NCBI GenBank assembly: GCA_037074765.1
Contig: JBAMDO010000424.1
Span: 1 to 28,856 of the forward strand
Direction of reading: 5' to 3'
Length of the DNA: 28,856 nucleotides
Source of the DNA: Mansonella perstans
Lineage: Eukaryota; Nematoda; Chromadorea; Rhabditida; Onchocercidae
Numbering within the stretch: the stretch's first letter is position 1; each line of letters opens with the position of its first letter. This document shows positions 9,305-19,670 of this stretch, one piece after another. A program made the position numbers and the translations under genes. The notes below the pieces were generated by a model. That model saw only the letters and a program-made list of their open reading frames with translations. It was not told the origin of the DNA and searched no databases.

Positions 9305-10090
9305 ATGAGAGGGAACTTCAATTTAAAATACAACAATTTTTGGAAGAAAGGAGCAAAATTTAAATGTTTGTGACAAATAGAATGGTAACTTGCATAAATG
9401 ATACCAATGATTGGTTGGTATTAAACGTCAGCAGTTGAATGGAACTTTAATTTTAATGGTATTGAATAAGTTTGTGTTTTTTAATTCAATACGGGTGCTG
9501 TATGATTTACATATTTCGATCTTTATTTTTGGTGACATTGAATATTGGAAAATGACATACACACTAGCTTATTCCTGACATTTCTCTTTCATTGCTAGAA
9601 TTTTAATCACATTTTCAAATAATCACATTTCAATTCTATCGCTTACCTTGTATTGCAGTTTGCTTTTCATGCTCTCATTTGGTAATTATTTTTTTCGAAA
9701 TTGATAGCGAAAATAAAAAACTTCACAGGCCAGCAAAAATCTTGCTTTACGAAAGCTAAACACAAATTCCAAACTTCTTTATCGAAAGACATGGCGAATG
9801 CTTGAACTAATAAAATTCAAATGCCAGTATGTTTCGATAATATAAATTTTGTCACGAATAAGCCAGTGTGTTTGCGATTTTCAAATAATCAACGTCACCA
9901 AAATTAAAAATCAAAAATTTTTTACAGCAAATGCAAATCATATGGCACCCATACGGGATTAAAAAACACAGACTAATTTAATACCATACAGATTAAAATT
10001 TCATTCAGCTCCTGTGTATCACAAACATTTAAATTTTGCTCCATCCTTCCAAAAACTGTTTTAGCTTAAATTGAAATTCTCTCTCGTATT
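9305..10090. repeat. Palindromic element, copy 2
   Basis: Same inverted-repeat element as 1-955, more diverged and with internal deletions. The left arm starts at about 9317 and the right arm ends at about 10085. It lies at the 5' (head) side of the inverted broken zinc-finger copy, just as the other copies lie at the 5' side of the plus-strand genes. After it, 5'-flank sequence continues only to about 10139. Confidence 0.78.
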
Positions 10091-10138
10091 GGGAAAATCT
10101 TTCTGCTATGAATATATGTTAGAAGGTAATAACTAATT

Positions 10139-10660
10139 GAAAAACTCCTGGTATGACATTTACATTTGCAGTTCACACATTGATGGATCATTTTCTACTA
10201 TTTCTTGCCTGCTTTTTCAACCTCACATAATCCAGTACGAGCAACGAAGTTTTTAAATAAACCTTTTTAAGAAAAAAGAGACCATTTAAATTCATAGATT
10301 ATTAGGGTAGTAATAACTATTATCAGTGGCATTATTTACAAAACAGGTGACAAGTAATTTTCTTATGATGGTTAAAAAAAACGTTCATTCTATTTCAGGT
10401 AGACAAATGTAAATTTGCAAAATTAACAAAGCGTTCCGTGATACTTATGCTGGTGTTCAATCAAGCTATCTTTCCGTGTGAAGTCTTTGAAACAGCTTTT
10501 GCATTGAACTTTTTTATCAAACTGCAAAACTTACTATTTACTCCGCGACACTTTTGTTCATGTCTTTCCTGTGATTGCTTACATATAAAAAAATCGCAAC
10601 AATGTTTGCATTCAAAGCGAAATGGCTTCTTGTCCTTCCTTTTGTGTTTTATGTATTCGA
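10139..10660 (-). pseudogene. Second inverted zinc-finger fragment, mosaic
   Basis: Positions 10139-10500 nearly repeat 8455-8820. Translated leftward from 10660, it runs from the end of a finger, through a finger like that of exon 2 (C-x2-C, H, C positions kept), into its donor-like GTAAGT. Some 16 bases later it is fused to an exon-a-like last finger ending in TAA (10425-10423). Introns and middle fingers are missing. Edges are abrupt: at 10139 it abuts 5'-flank sequence, and at 10656-10660 the shared bases TTCGA join it to the inverted 5' flank. Confidence 0.78.
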
Positions 10661-12231
10661 TTTGTCGGAATTAAACGATCAAAGATTGAAATGGTTTTTA
10701 ATCTGATTTTATAATCTGATTATTTCCCACATTTTGTCTCATTTCCTTATTCACAAGTTGGCAGTTTGCGCTTTTAGACTGTGAAGGAAATTAAGCTGTA
10801 GTTGTCGGTTTCGATGCTCAAACAAGATTCTGGTAATCATCATCTGAGTATAGTTTTTGATTTTTGGGAACATTTTTCAGGCATTTCTGGCGTATAGTTG
10901 ACATACATTTGGCCAAATGCCACGGATGGAACTTCCCTAGATGGATGTGTTTTTGAGGTATTCCAACTGTAACAATTAGTTATTACCTTCTAACATATAT
11001 TCATAGCAGAAAAATTTTCCCAGTACGAAAGAGAATTTCAATTTAAGCTAAAACAGTTTTTGGAAGGATGGAGCAAAATTTAAATGTTTGTGACAAATAG
11101 GATGATAATAAATGATACCAATGAGTAGTTGGTATTAAATGTCAGCAGTTGAATGAAATTTTAATCTTAACGGTATTGAATAAGTTTGTGTTTTTTAATC
11201 CAATACGGGTGCTGCATGATTTACATATTTCGATCTTTATTTTTGGTGACATTGAATATTTGAAAATGACAAACACACTAGCTTATTCCTGACATTTCTC
11301 ATTCATTGCTAGAATTTTAATCACATTTTCAAATGGTCACATTTCAATTCTATCGCTCACTTTGTATTGCAATTTGCTTTTCATGCTCTCATTTTTAATT
11401 TTGGTAATTATTTTTTTCGAAATTGATAGCGAAAATAAAAAACTTCACAGGCCAGCAGAAATTTTGCTTTACGAAATAAAAAACTTCACAGGCCAGTAGA
11501 AACCTTGCTTTACGAAAGCTAAATATAACTAATAAAATTCAAATGCCAGCATGTTTCGATAATATAAATTTTGTCACGAATAAGCCAGTGTGTTTGCGAT
11601 TTTCAAATAATCAACGTCACCAAAATTAAAAATCAAAAATTTTTTACAGCAAATGCAAATCATATGGCACCCATACTGGATTAAAAAACACAAACTAATT
11701 CAATACCGTACAGATTAAAATTTCATTCAGCTGCTGATGTTTGATGCCAACTATTCATTGGTATCATTTATTATCATCCTATTTGTCACAAACATTTAAA
11801 TTTTGCTCCATCCTTCCAAAAACTGTTTTAGCTTGAATTGAAATTCTCTCTCGTACTGGGAAAATCTTTCTGTTATGAATATATGTTAGAAGGTAATAAC
11901 TAATTGTTATAGTTGGAATACCTCAAAAACACATCCATCTAGGGAAGTTCCATCCGTGGCATTGGACAAATGTATGTCAACTTTGCGCCGGAAATGCCTG
12001 AAAAATGTTCCCAAAAATCAAAAACTATACTTAGATGATAATTACAAGGATCTCGTTTTTTTCCAATGGTTTGAGCATCGAAACCGACGACTCTAGCTGA
12101 ATTTCCTTCATAGTCCAAAAGCGCAAACTTTGAATTTATGAATAGGGAAATGAGACAAAATGTGGGAAATAATCCGATTGTGAAATCACATTAAAAGTTA
12201 TTTCAACCTTTGGTCGTTTAATTCCGACAAA
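10661..12231. repeat. 1.57-kb imperfect palindrome
   Basis: The left arm (10661 to about 11330) is the reverse complement of the right arm (about 11560-12231), including 5'-flank sequence beyond the palindromic element itself. The centre is near 11446. This places the broken copy at 10139-10660 and the intact gene at 12421-14309 head to head. Copy 1 at the window start probably has the same symmetry, with its left arm outside the window. Confidence 0.85.
11033..11860. repeat. Palindromic element, copy 3
   Basis: Closest relative of 1-955. It differs by lacking the 190-bp insert, by a short tandem duplication of about 40 bp (about 11440-11515, repeated AAAAAACTTCACAGGCCAG) and by retaining about 32 bp on the right arm near 11757-11788. 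Confidence 0.82.
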
Positions 12232-12399
12232 TCGAAATAAAAACCTTCCATTCGAGAATTCCGGACATTGCAAAAATTCGCATTGTTCTTTGTTCTTCGC
12301 TACATCGATGGCATATATCATTTGGTTCAGCATTTTCCTTTGCATCGCTTCAGCTCGGAAGAAAACCTCCTCGACACCTAGGCCCGACAATGATGACAT
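12136..12399 (-). CDS. Small hypothetical ORF divergent from the zinc-finger gene, copy 2
   Basis: Identical 87-codon frame to 1234-1497, placed the same way relative to the zinc-finger start (12421). Same doubts: an unrecognised product, and overlap with the likely 5' region of the plus-strand gene. The only independent copy, in the inverted fragment near 10661-10760, has a premature stop. Confidence 0.2.
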   Translation of the reverse strand: MSSLSGLGVEEVFFRAEAMQRKMLNQMIYAIDVAKNKEQCEFLQCPEFSNGRFLFRFVGIKRPKVEITFNVISQSDYFPHFVSFPYS

Positions 12400-12420
12400 T
12401 AATCCAATTCACAAAATACT

Positions 12421-13840
12421 ATGCCTATTTATCTTCGCCAACTTGCTGCCTCAAACACCTCATACCAAGATGCAATGGTAATTCAACCGAATCACATAAG
12501 CGATAATCTCTTCTCAGATGACTATAATGTCCTCGATCACATGGATTTGGAGTCAATTCTTGGCTCAGATACAGGTGCATATAACAATGAATTGAGAAAT
12601 ATTGATGAAGAACCGCTAGAAACGAGTGATGACAGTGATTTCATCCGGAAAATTGTCGAGGATAACAATTCGCCACTAAGTGATCCTGAAACAGCTGCTT
12701 TCTCCAGAGAAGCTGTCGACAATTTCGATTTATCACTATTTGATCCAGACAGAAATGCACATGACAGTGGATGGAGAAATACTGTTGGCGAATTACCGGG
12801 AACGAGTGGTAAAGAATTGCGTAATTGCTTTTCGTTCAATACCATAAAATTGTTTAATTTGATTTACTTGTTTAAAATTAAGAGTGCAGACCATAAAAAA
12901 TCGAAAGCAGAAACTGATCTAATTGACACTTATTTGTTGTGGAAGATTATTAAATTAAAAACAACGCTAAGGCCAACTTTTAATTTCCAGTACTCGAGAG
13001 GAAAAGTGAATAACATTTCTTTTCCAGTAAATAACTTCTCCCCCCAAGTTGGCAGGTTTAGTATATGACACTGAGATTCTTATGATCAACTTTTAGATTG
13101 CTTTAATAAGTTAGCAGACGAAGTAATAGAATGTTAACTGAAAAAAACATACAAAAATGTGTTTCTTCAGATGAGAAAAGGTACAATGCGAGTATGAAGA
13201 AAAAAGAGGGAAAGAAGTCATTTGAATGCAAACATTGTGGCGATTTTTTTGCACATAAGCGATCACAGAAAAGGCATGAAAAAACATGTCGTGAAGCAAA
13301 TAGTAAGTTTTGCAGTTTTATATTTGTCCCCTGAAATATAATGCACGTGAAATGCTCTGCAAAGCATCAGTGGAATACCAATAAAAAATTCAATTTATGC
13401 TACGACATTTTTCCATCCTCCATTGAGAGACACTATTGATATCATAATAACCGATGAATTTAAAAAGGATTTTTTCAAAAAAGATTTAAATTTGATGTTT
13501 TTATTCGAGAAAACGAGCAATGAAATGAACTGATCACAACATATATCATAAAGATAAATGTCACAATTTTTCAGATAGGTATGACTGTGAATATCAAGGA
13601 TGTACTGCGAGTATGACAAAGAAAAGTGAATATTTGAAGCACAAGAAAGAGCATAAGAAACCATTTCGTTATGAATGCAAAATACCCAGCTGTGGGCGAA
13701 TATTCAATAGTTCACAAGGACTTTGGCAACACAAGAAAAAACATCAGTCTAAATTTCAGTGCACAAGCTGTTCCGAAAATTTCACACAAAAAGATAACTT
13801 GAAACGACACCAGCATAGATATCACGGGATACCTTGTTAG
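12421..13840 (+). CDS. C2H2 zinc-finger protein gene, copy 2 (terminal exon a)
   Basis: Predicted 261-aa DNA-binding protein from exons 12421-12808, 13171-13302 and 13575-13840, with the same splice sites and phases as copy 1. The zinc ligands of all four fingers are kept. A 1-base deletion at about 12405 breaks the frame upstream of 12421, supporting this ATG. The acidic region differs from copy 1 by three amino-acid changes and five silent ones, and exon 2 is identical. The terminal exon differs at 22 nucleotides, altering 14 amino acids and silently changing one codon. In finger 3, helix residues 2, 4, 5 and 6 change (K-Q, V-L, D-W, R-Q). In finger 4, residues -1, 1, 3 and 5 change (R-Q, E-K, S-N, V-K). 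The two copies therefore probably bind different DNA. Confidence 0.72.
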
Positions 13841-14121
13841 TTTTGCAAATTTACATTTGTCTGCCTGAAATAGAATGAACATTTTTTAACCTTCGTAAAA
13901 GGGTTGCTTGTCACTTGTTTTGTAAATAATGCGAATGATAATAGTTATTGGTATCCTAATCTCTATGAATTTAAATGGTTTCTTTTTTTTTAGAAAGGTT
14001 CATTTAAAAACTTCGTTGCTCATATTGGATTATGTTAGGTTGAAAAAACAGGCAACAAATATAGAAATGACTCATCAATGTGTGAACTATGAATATAAAC
14101 GTCATATCAGAAGTTTTTCAG

Positions 14122-14309
14122 ATAAGCAATATAACTGTTCTTATCCGGAATGTGCTGCGAATATGATGAATCAACCGGAATATATAAAACATAGGAAAAA
14201 GCACGAGAAACCATTTCTTTATCAGTGCAAACGACCTGGTTGTGGGAAAGTATTCGCTGGAAAATCACCACTTTCTACACACGTGAAAGAAAAACATCAA
14301 CCTAAATAA
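14122..14309 (+). CDS. Alternative terminal zinc-finger exon (exon b), copy 2
   Basis: Counterpart of 3221-3405, with the same acceptor and phase and two C2H2 fingers. With exons 1 and 2 it gives 235 aa. It differs from copy 1 at 16 nucleotides: twelve codons change amino acid, three are silent, and one codon is inserted in frame, making the last finger H-x4-H instead of H-x3-H. In that finger, helix positions -1 (A-G), 1 (Q-K), 3 (S-P) and 6 (R-T) all change. The bases just before the exon and the 580 bp after it are unchanged. Confidence 0.6.
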
Positions 14310-14891
14310 GATATTGAGCACCCGGTAGTTACTACTAGTTTAATGACTTCTGTTCCTCATTTAAGGAAATATGTAGTTTGGTAGATCTGGGAGATTTAGT
14401 ATTTGTAGAAATACTTTGAAGTTTTTTCATTCTAATCATTTTATTTTACCTTGTTTATTGGTAATTTTGGTTGTTTTTCGTTTATTTTTTTTGCATTTTG
14501 CTGGATCTAATTCTTTACTTTATTGTCATATGGATTATGATAAGATTCATTTTTTCCTAAATCTTGTCGTTCGATAAGGAATTCCTTGTATTTGTGTTTA
14601 GCTTTTGAAAACAAAGCTCAGGAATCTTTCTCATGATTTATGTGATTTTTTAACTTCATTATAAATTTCGATTTTCAAGCGTTTAATTTCTTCATTAATA
14701 ATAATGTAGGTTAAGGATGTAGGTCAGGTTACTTGAAGTAAACAATTTATAAACCACTCATGAAATGACCTTGTAAATGATGAAAAGTGGCATTTTAAAT
14801 TAATAACTAAGGAATATATCTTAACAAATTGTGCAAAAGAAAGTAAAGACGCCAAGGAGTGATAATGTAAGGCGAACAGACAACTTATAAC
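14310..14891. other. 3' flank of zinc-finger copy 2
   Basis: No gene. Identical to 3406-3986 apart from one T-run length difference. It ends at the LTR start. Confidence 0.7.
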
Positions 14892-15364
14892 TGTCGCGAA
14901 ATTAGCGAATTATAAAATAAACCTAATCTTAATCGATGGGGAATGAATTCTATAAATGACAGCTATCCCATCAATCAATTGGTTAACTTACATTCACTAT
15001 GATTTTGATCCATTATTTTAATATCGTTAATTATTCCAACTTCTTACCCCTATCAACTGTCATCTCACTACACTCATTATGATCTTTGGACCGTTGTAAT
15101 CTACACCTCATCTTCCTTTTCATTTACCAGCTGTCGCATCTTATACAAGCAGCATACAGGCAGCTGCAGCTAATATCTTATTAAACACAGCCACATGCCG
15201 AATTCCTTTGTTTGATGATAATGCTTACATGCAATATACAAGCAACATAAATGTTTTAATCATGTCAGACTAATTGGCATGAATCCAAGCTTCTCCTATC
15301 AAATATCACTCATTTACTACTCATCATGATCTTAACCATTATAGTCTCCACCTCATCTTCACAC

Positions 15365-15375
15365 CATATATAAAC
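15365..15375 (+). promoter_or_regulatory. LTR TATA-like box
   Basis: CATATATAAAC lies about 200 bp upstream of an AATAAA at 15572-15577, the usual U3/R order. The same box is at 19222-19230 in the 3' LTR. The transcription start was not located. Confidence 0.45.
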
Positions 15376-15479
15376 TGTTAAATCTTCAACAAGCATTACT
15401 TAATGCGCTCAACAATTACGGACTGACTGGTATCTACACCAGTTCCCCCCTTTTTTACATCTACTTTTATTATATGATT

Positions 15480-15540
15480 TTACTTCGCGTTTTGTGTAAT
15501 TACTTCGCGTTTTGTGTATTACTCCGCGTTTCGTGTATTA
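15480..15540 (+). repeat. Three tandem 19-20-bp repeats in the LTR
   Basis: Units of the type TTACTTCGCGTTTTGTGTA, three in the 5' LTR (the third with two base changes). The 3' LTR has two (about 19337-19375); the LTR of element 2 has three (about 26205-26262, minus). Confidence 0.8.
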
Positions 15541-15571
15541 TCATTATAAATCAGTGTTTGTTAATGTTATT

Positions 15572-15577
15572 AATAAA
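15572..15577 (+). terminator. LTR polyadenylation signal
   Basis: AATAAA, followed by the conserved end of the LTR; also present in the 3' LTR near 19408. Confidence 0.5.
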
Positions 15578-15838
15578 CGGTTTAATTACCCAAGTTTGAG
15601 ATCGTCACTGCGCATTCAATTCAATCCAACACGCTTACTCTACCACAACTCATCATCACCTTCAACTCAACCCGTTCACCCTACCACAAATCGTCATTCA
15701 ATTCAACTCAACCCGTTTACTCCAACACAATCCACTACATATACACAATTAAGTGTATCACCAACACAAGTCCTAAACAAACTTTAGGAAACACTAACAC
15801 ACAAGTTGACCACTCACAAAAACTTTCACGACAAATTT

Positions 15839-15856
15839 TGGTGCCACGAGCCGGGA
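15839..15856 (+). other. Primer-binding-site candidate
   Basis: TGGTGCCACGAGCCGGGA starts five bases after the LTR end. TGG would pair with the CCA end of a tRNA, and the following bases look like a tRNA acceptor and T-arm complement. The tRNA species was not identified. Confidence 0.6.
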
Positions 15857-15865
15857 ACGTTCGAT

Positions 15866-17200
15866 ATGTCGACTGCACTACATTACTCAGCGATGCCAAC
15901 AATAGAAAGAATGATCGAACTTCTGGAAGAAATAAGGAATCTCGATTTATCACAACCAGATCGAAACTTACCATTCGAAGAACAAAAAGACAATACGAAC
16001 TTAAGAAACGAATGGTAAAGGACAAAGCAACTCGACTGGAGGCATGTATCAACAAATTGGAAGCGATCAATCGAAGATGGCTGGAGCTCATAGAGAACAT
16101 CACCCTGGTTGAAAAGAAGAAAGAGGAAGAAGACAAATATGTGAAAATGGTCAACGACAAAGATGGTATATTACGAATGATACATAAGGGTGGAGAAGCT
16201 GTTATCACTCTTAATTCATTATATAACGATTTAGAAATAGCCTTTCAAGAAGAAAGCTCATTGGTTACCATGGAGGAGAAAATGACTAAACCGTCACCTG
16301 TTAGTCATTCAACAATACATCTACCACAGCTACCACTACCAACCTTTAGTGGAGAAATAAGGCTGTGGCGAGAATTCTGGAACAGTTTCAATTCATCCGT
16401 ACACCAACAAGAACTACCAGATATTCAAAAAATCACTTATCTGTTATCATGCTTAAAGGGAGAAGCATTGGAAACAGTAAGAGGATACGATGTAGCTCCT
16501 GAGAACTATGAAATAATAAGACAAGTTCTCATAGAAAAATATGGTAATCAAGAAACCATCAAGAAATCGTTATATAGAGAATTGTATTCCATTCAACGCA
16601 ACGATAAGGAATGGAATACAAGAGTCGAAGCAATGGAAAGAACTCTTCGACAACTAGAATCAATGGGCGAGAATCTGGACCAAACCAGTATAGAAACAGT
16701 AATCGAAAGTATACTCCCACCATTGATTCTGGAAAAGGTCTACCAGATGAAAGAGGAAAAGGAATCTTGGTCAGTAAGCAGTTTACGAAGATTCCTAATG
16801 ACTTCAATTCACAGAAACGAAGAAGTGAATAGAAGTCAAAAACCTCAACAGGAATCAAGTACAAGTAGAGTACTTCCTTCTCAAAGGGAAAGAGGAACCT
16901 CCGCCCTATTCATAACAAAACAAACAAATGAGGCAAACAGCCTTCAGTCTGGTAGTAAATCAAAAACCAACAGGGAAAAAAGGACCCTGTACGTTTTGCA
17001 ACGAAAATCACTGGGATAACGAATGCCCAAAGTATACAATGGCCGAACAACGATACGAACGCCTGAAGGAACTCAAGGCGTGCACTAACTGCTTCCTTAC
17101 GAAGCATGCAACAATTGATTGCAATCAAAGGAACGAACATGTTTCCACTGCAAAGGCCAACACAATACGCACTATGCTACGAAAAATATCGCTCGAATAA
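15866..17200 (+). pseudogene. BEL/Pao Gag-like gene, frameshifted
   Basis: The structural, nucleic-acid-binding protein of the element. ATG at 15866 opens a 51-codon frame. A shift at about 15985 leads into the main frame running to about 16984. That part has a charged coiled-coil-like N-terminal region and then a DUF1759-type segment (around LPQLPLPTFSGE and FWNSFNSSVHQQE, 16320-16560). Another shift at about 16984 leads to CCHC knuckles, C-x2-C-x3-H-x4-C then C-x2-C-x4-H-x4-C. One-base losses at about 17131 and 17170 break the third knuckle. Compared with element 2, which is open across the knuckles, the breaks are specific to this copy. Confidence 0.82.
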
Positions 17201-17860
17201 CAATGGCTCCAACAAGAAGAGACAAATTCGACGATCATAATAAATTCATTAAATCACCTATTAGCCACCAAGGCAAGAAGGTCTTATTAATATGCAAGGA
17301 AATTGAAGCAGTCAACCCAAGCAAACCAGAGAATCATGAAGACGCTTTAGTATTATTTGATCCAGGTTCTCAATCATCGTTCATCTCAAAAAAGTTAGCC
17401 AGTCGTTTAAGTCTAACTGAAACAGCAAAGGAAGAATTAAAACTTTTTTCCTTGGTAACCAATTACCAAGGTCTACCAAAGTAACAAAGTAAATTTAGGA
17501 ATAAGAAACTGCTGAATCAAAAGTCATAAATATCAATGCCTATGCATTAGATTATTTGACAGATAAGCTACAAATAATTAATCCAAATCCTTACGACACG
17601 AATTCCATATCAAGTCAGAAACAATTAGACGAGTCGCAAGGATATCGGAGAAGACCTGATATCATAATCGGAGTAGATCATTTCTTCGAATTTATGCAAC
17701 CGTACAAAAACCATATTATGTCATCAGGTTTCTATTTACTTCAAACCAAGGTTGGACCAATAATAACAGGTTGTGGATATACTAATAAGACTTGTGAATC
17801 TGATAGTAGCAATTCTATTAATGTAACCACTATCATCACAAGTCCAAACATAGATCAGTT
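17201..17860 (+). pseudogene. BEL/Pao aspartic protease-like region, broken
   Basis: DUF1758/retropepsin-like. LVLFDPGSQSSFI (about 17350-17390) sits where the catalytic D-[ST]-G motif is expected, with Pro in the second position. Downstream, DIIIGVDHFFEF and SGFYLLQTKVGPIITG (about 17655-17775) match the usual end of the domain. The frame is lost by small deletions at about 17452-17470 and by indels up to about 17556. It normally cleaves the Gag-Pol polyprotein; this copy cannot be made as one protein. Confidence 0.75.
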
Positions 17861-18782
17861 TTGGAAAATGGAACAACCAACTGATCAAGAAGGAAAAGTT
17901 CTAACCAGACCAATTGCTACAAGAACAAGAGCGGCAACAAAGGATACGATGAACTCGGATTCCAACGATCAGTTGATCATACAAGAATCAAGCAACGACG
18001 ACGACAATAAGTCAAGTAAATTTGATCCAGAAAACATTAAATTTCAATATATTTTTGATGTTGTAAACTTACAATTTAAACAAAAATTAATTGAGACACA
18101 ACTACGAAGTTGTGAAAACAGAAATAACTTATTACTTCTAATAGAATGGTTATCTACTAGCAACCCAACCTTAGCAGCTAAATTATTACTCCAAAGAAGT
18201 GACATTATAGCTAATAGGATCGATAATAAGTTATATATAGCACCTTGTAATGTTAACAAGTCTGAATGGAGAAGAGTGGAATTTAAAGCAGGAATAGTTA
18301 GCAAATTCGAAATTGAAAGAATCAATGCAGAATTAGAAATCCTAGCTCAAAGACATGAAATTATCAACTTAAGAACTAATCTACCAAGATTCAAAGTTAC
18401 TTGGACAGAAGTAGAAGAACAAGGAGAAGAGTTAATTCAACACTAACAACACAAATTGAGAAAACTACGGAACACAATAGAAGAAGAACTAGCACACATT
18501 ATAGCTCATTGGAAGCTCATTATTATTGGTGTAACTAGTTCTATAATTTTGTTTACGATACTTGTTTTAGAAGTGAAATTTAAATTGATTCACTTCGTTT
18601 TTCATTTTCTATGTCATAATAAAACAAAAAACATAGAATTCATTCCCACTACAAAAGCCCAAATTCCTTTAAATAAATATAACGATAAAAGTTACTCAGA
18701 TCGTTATCTTATACCTTATATTCCAATCATTCATTCCTCAACCTCCCTCTCTCTGGAATGTCGCGAAATTAGCGAATTATAA
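17861..18782 (+). pseudogene. Fused remnant: Pol edge plus Env-like C-terminal region
   Basis: Right after NIDQFWKMEQ, where BEL/Pao reverse transcriptase normally begins, the frame passes into LTRPIATRTRAATK and an acidic linker. A helix-rich region follows (18020-18446), then in another frame (18456-18782) a hydrophobic membrane-span-like segment (core LIIIGVTSSIILFTILVLEV) and a tail that ends just inside the 3' LTR. Position, membrane span and ending in the LTR suggest a degenerate envelope-like ORF, as some nematode Pao elements carry; I cannot assign the glycoprotein class. The whole RT-RNase H-integrase block is missing at the junction. Confidence 0.55.
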
Positions 18783-19669
18783 AATAAACCTAATCTTAAT
18801 CAAAGGGGAATGAATTCTATAAAATACAGATATCCCATCAATCATTTGGTTAACTTACATTTACTATGAATTTTGGTCCATTATTTTAACATCATTAATT
18901 ATTCCAACTTCTTACCCCTATCTCACAACAATCATTATGATCTTTGGACCTTGTAATCTGCACCTCATCTTCCTTTTCATTTACCAGCTGTCGCATCTTA
19001 CAAGCAGCATACAGGCAGCTGCAGCTAATATCTTATTAAACACAGCCACATGCCGAATTCCTTTGTTTGATGATAATGCTTACATGCAATATACAAGCAA
19101 CATAAATGTTTTAATCATGTCCAGACTAATTGGCATGAATCCAAGCTTCTCCTATCAAATATCACTCATTTACTACTCATCATGATCTTTAAACATTATA
19201 GTCTCCACCTCATCTTCACACCATATATAAACTGTTAAATCTTCAACAAGCATCACTTAATTCGCTCAACAGTTCCAGACTGGTTGGTATCTATCCAATT
19301 CCTCCCCTTTTATTATATCACTTTTTATTATACGATTACTTCGCGTTTTGTGTATTACTCCGCGTTTCGTGTATTATCATTATAAATCAGTGTTTGTTAA
19401 TGTTATTAATAAATGGTTTAATTACCCAAGTTTGAGATCGTCACTGCGCATTCAATTCAATCCAACACGCTTACTCTACCACAACTCATCATCACCTTCA
19501 ACTCAACCCGTTCACCCTACCACAAATCGTCATTCAATTCAACTCAACCCGTTTACTCCAACACAATCCACTACATATACACAATTAAGTGTATCACCAA
19601 CACAAGTCCTAAACAAACTTTAGGAAACACTAACACACAAGTTGACCACTCACAAAAACTTTCACAACA
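18759..19669 (+). repeat. 3' LTR of BEL element 1
   Basis: 911 bp. It starts TGTCGCG after TCTCTGGAA and ends CACAACA. The bases before it are pyrimidine-rich rather than the purine-rich tract expected for plus-strand priming. Confidence 0.9.
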
Positions 19670-19670
19670 G

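Larger units (their letters stand above)
11033..14891 (+). repeat. Duplicated zinc-finger unit, copy 2
   Basis: Direct repeat of 1-3986. Identity is near-total from about 11850 to 14891 apart from the terminal finger exons and a few substitutions in exon 1. Homology ends at the first base of a BEL LTR (14892). Confidence 0.93.
14892..15833 (+). repeat. 5' LTR of BEL element 1
   Basis: 942 bp. The 3' part (about 15570-15833) is practically identical to the 3' LTR. The first 600 bp differ at many sites and by short indels, including about 15-20 bp near 15060. It contains a TATA-like box, a polyadenylation signal and a triplet of 19-20-bp repeats. Confidence 0.9.
14892..19669 (+). mobile_element. 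BEL/Pao LTR retrotransposon, internally deleted
   Basis: Two LTRs (14892-15833, 18759-19669) begin TGTCGCG and end ACA. Just inside the 5' LTR is a TGG-starting primer-binding-site candidate. In order, the interior encodes Gag (DUF1759-like region and CCHC knuckles), an aspartic protease (DUF1758-like) and an Env-like C-terminal part. Reverse transcriptase, RNase H and integrase are absent; 2.9 kb lies between the LTRs. Gag and protease contain several frameshifts, so this copy is dead. No matching target-site duplication is seen (ATAAC before, GAGCC after). It could be a chimera of two elements. Confidence 0.9.

Noticed and set aside
15512..15787. 91-codon open frame in the LTRs (also 19348-19623 and, minus, 25979-26230), with only in-frame length changes
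   Set aside because: No ATG in frame, and it lies across the polyadenylation signal and LTR end. Openness fits the low-complexity CA-rich repeats and chance.
16559..17140. Several other frames inside the Gag region on both strands
   Set aside because: They overlap the Gag frame with its DUF1759-like and CCHC features and have no features of their own.
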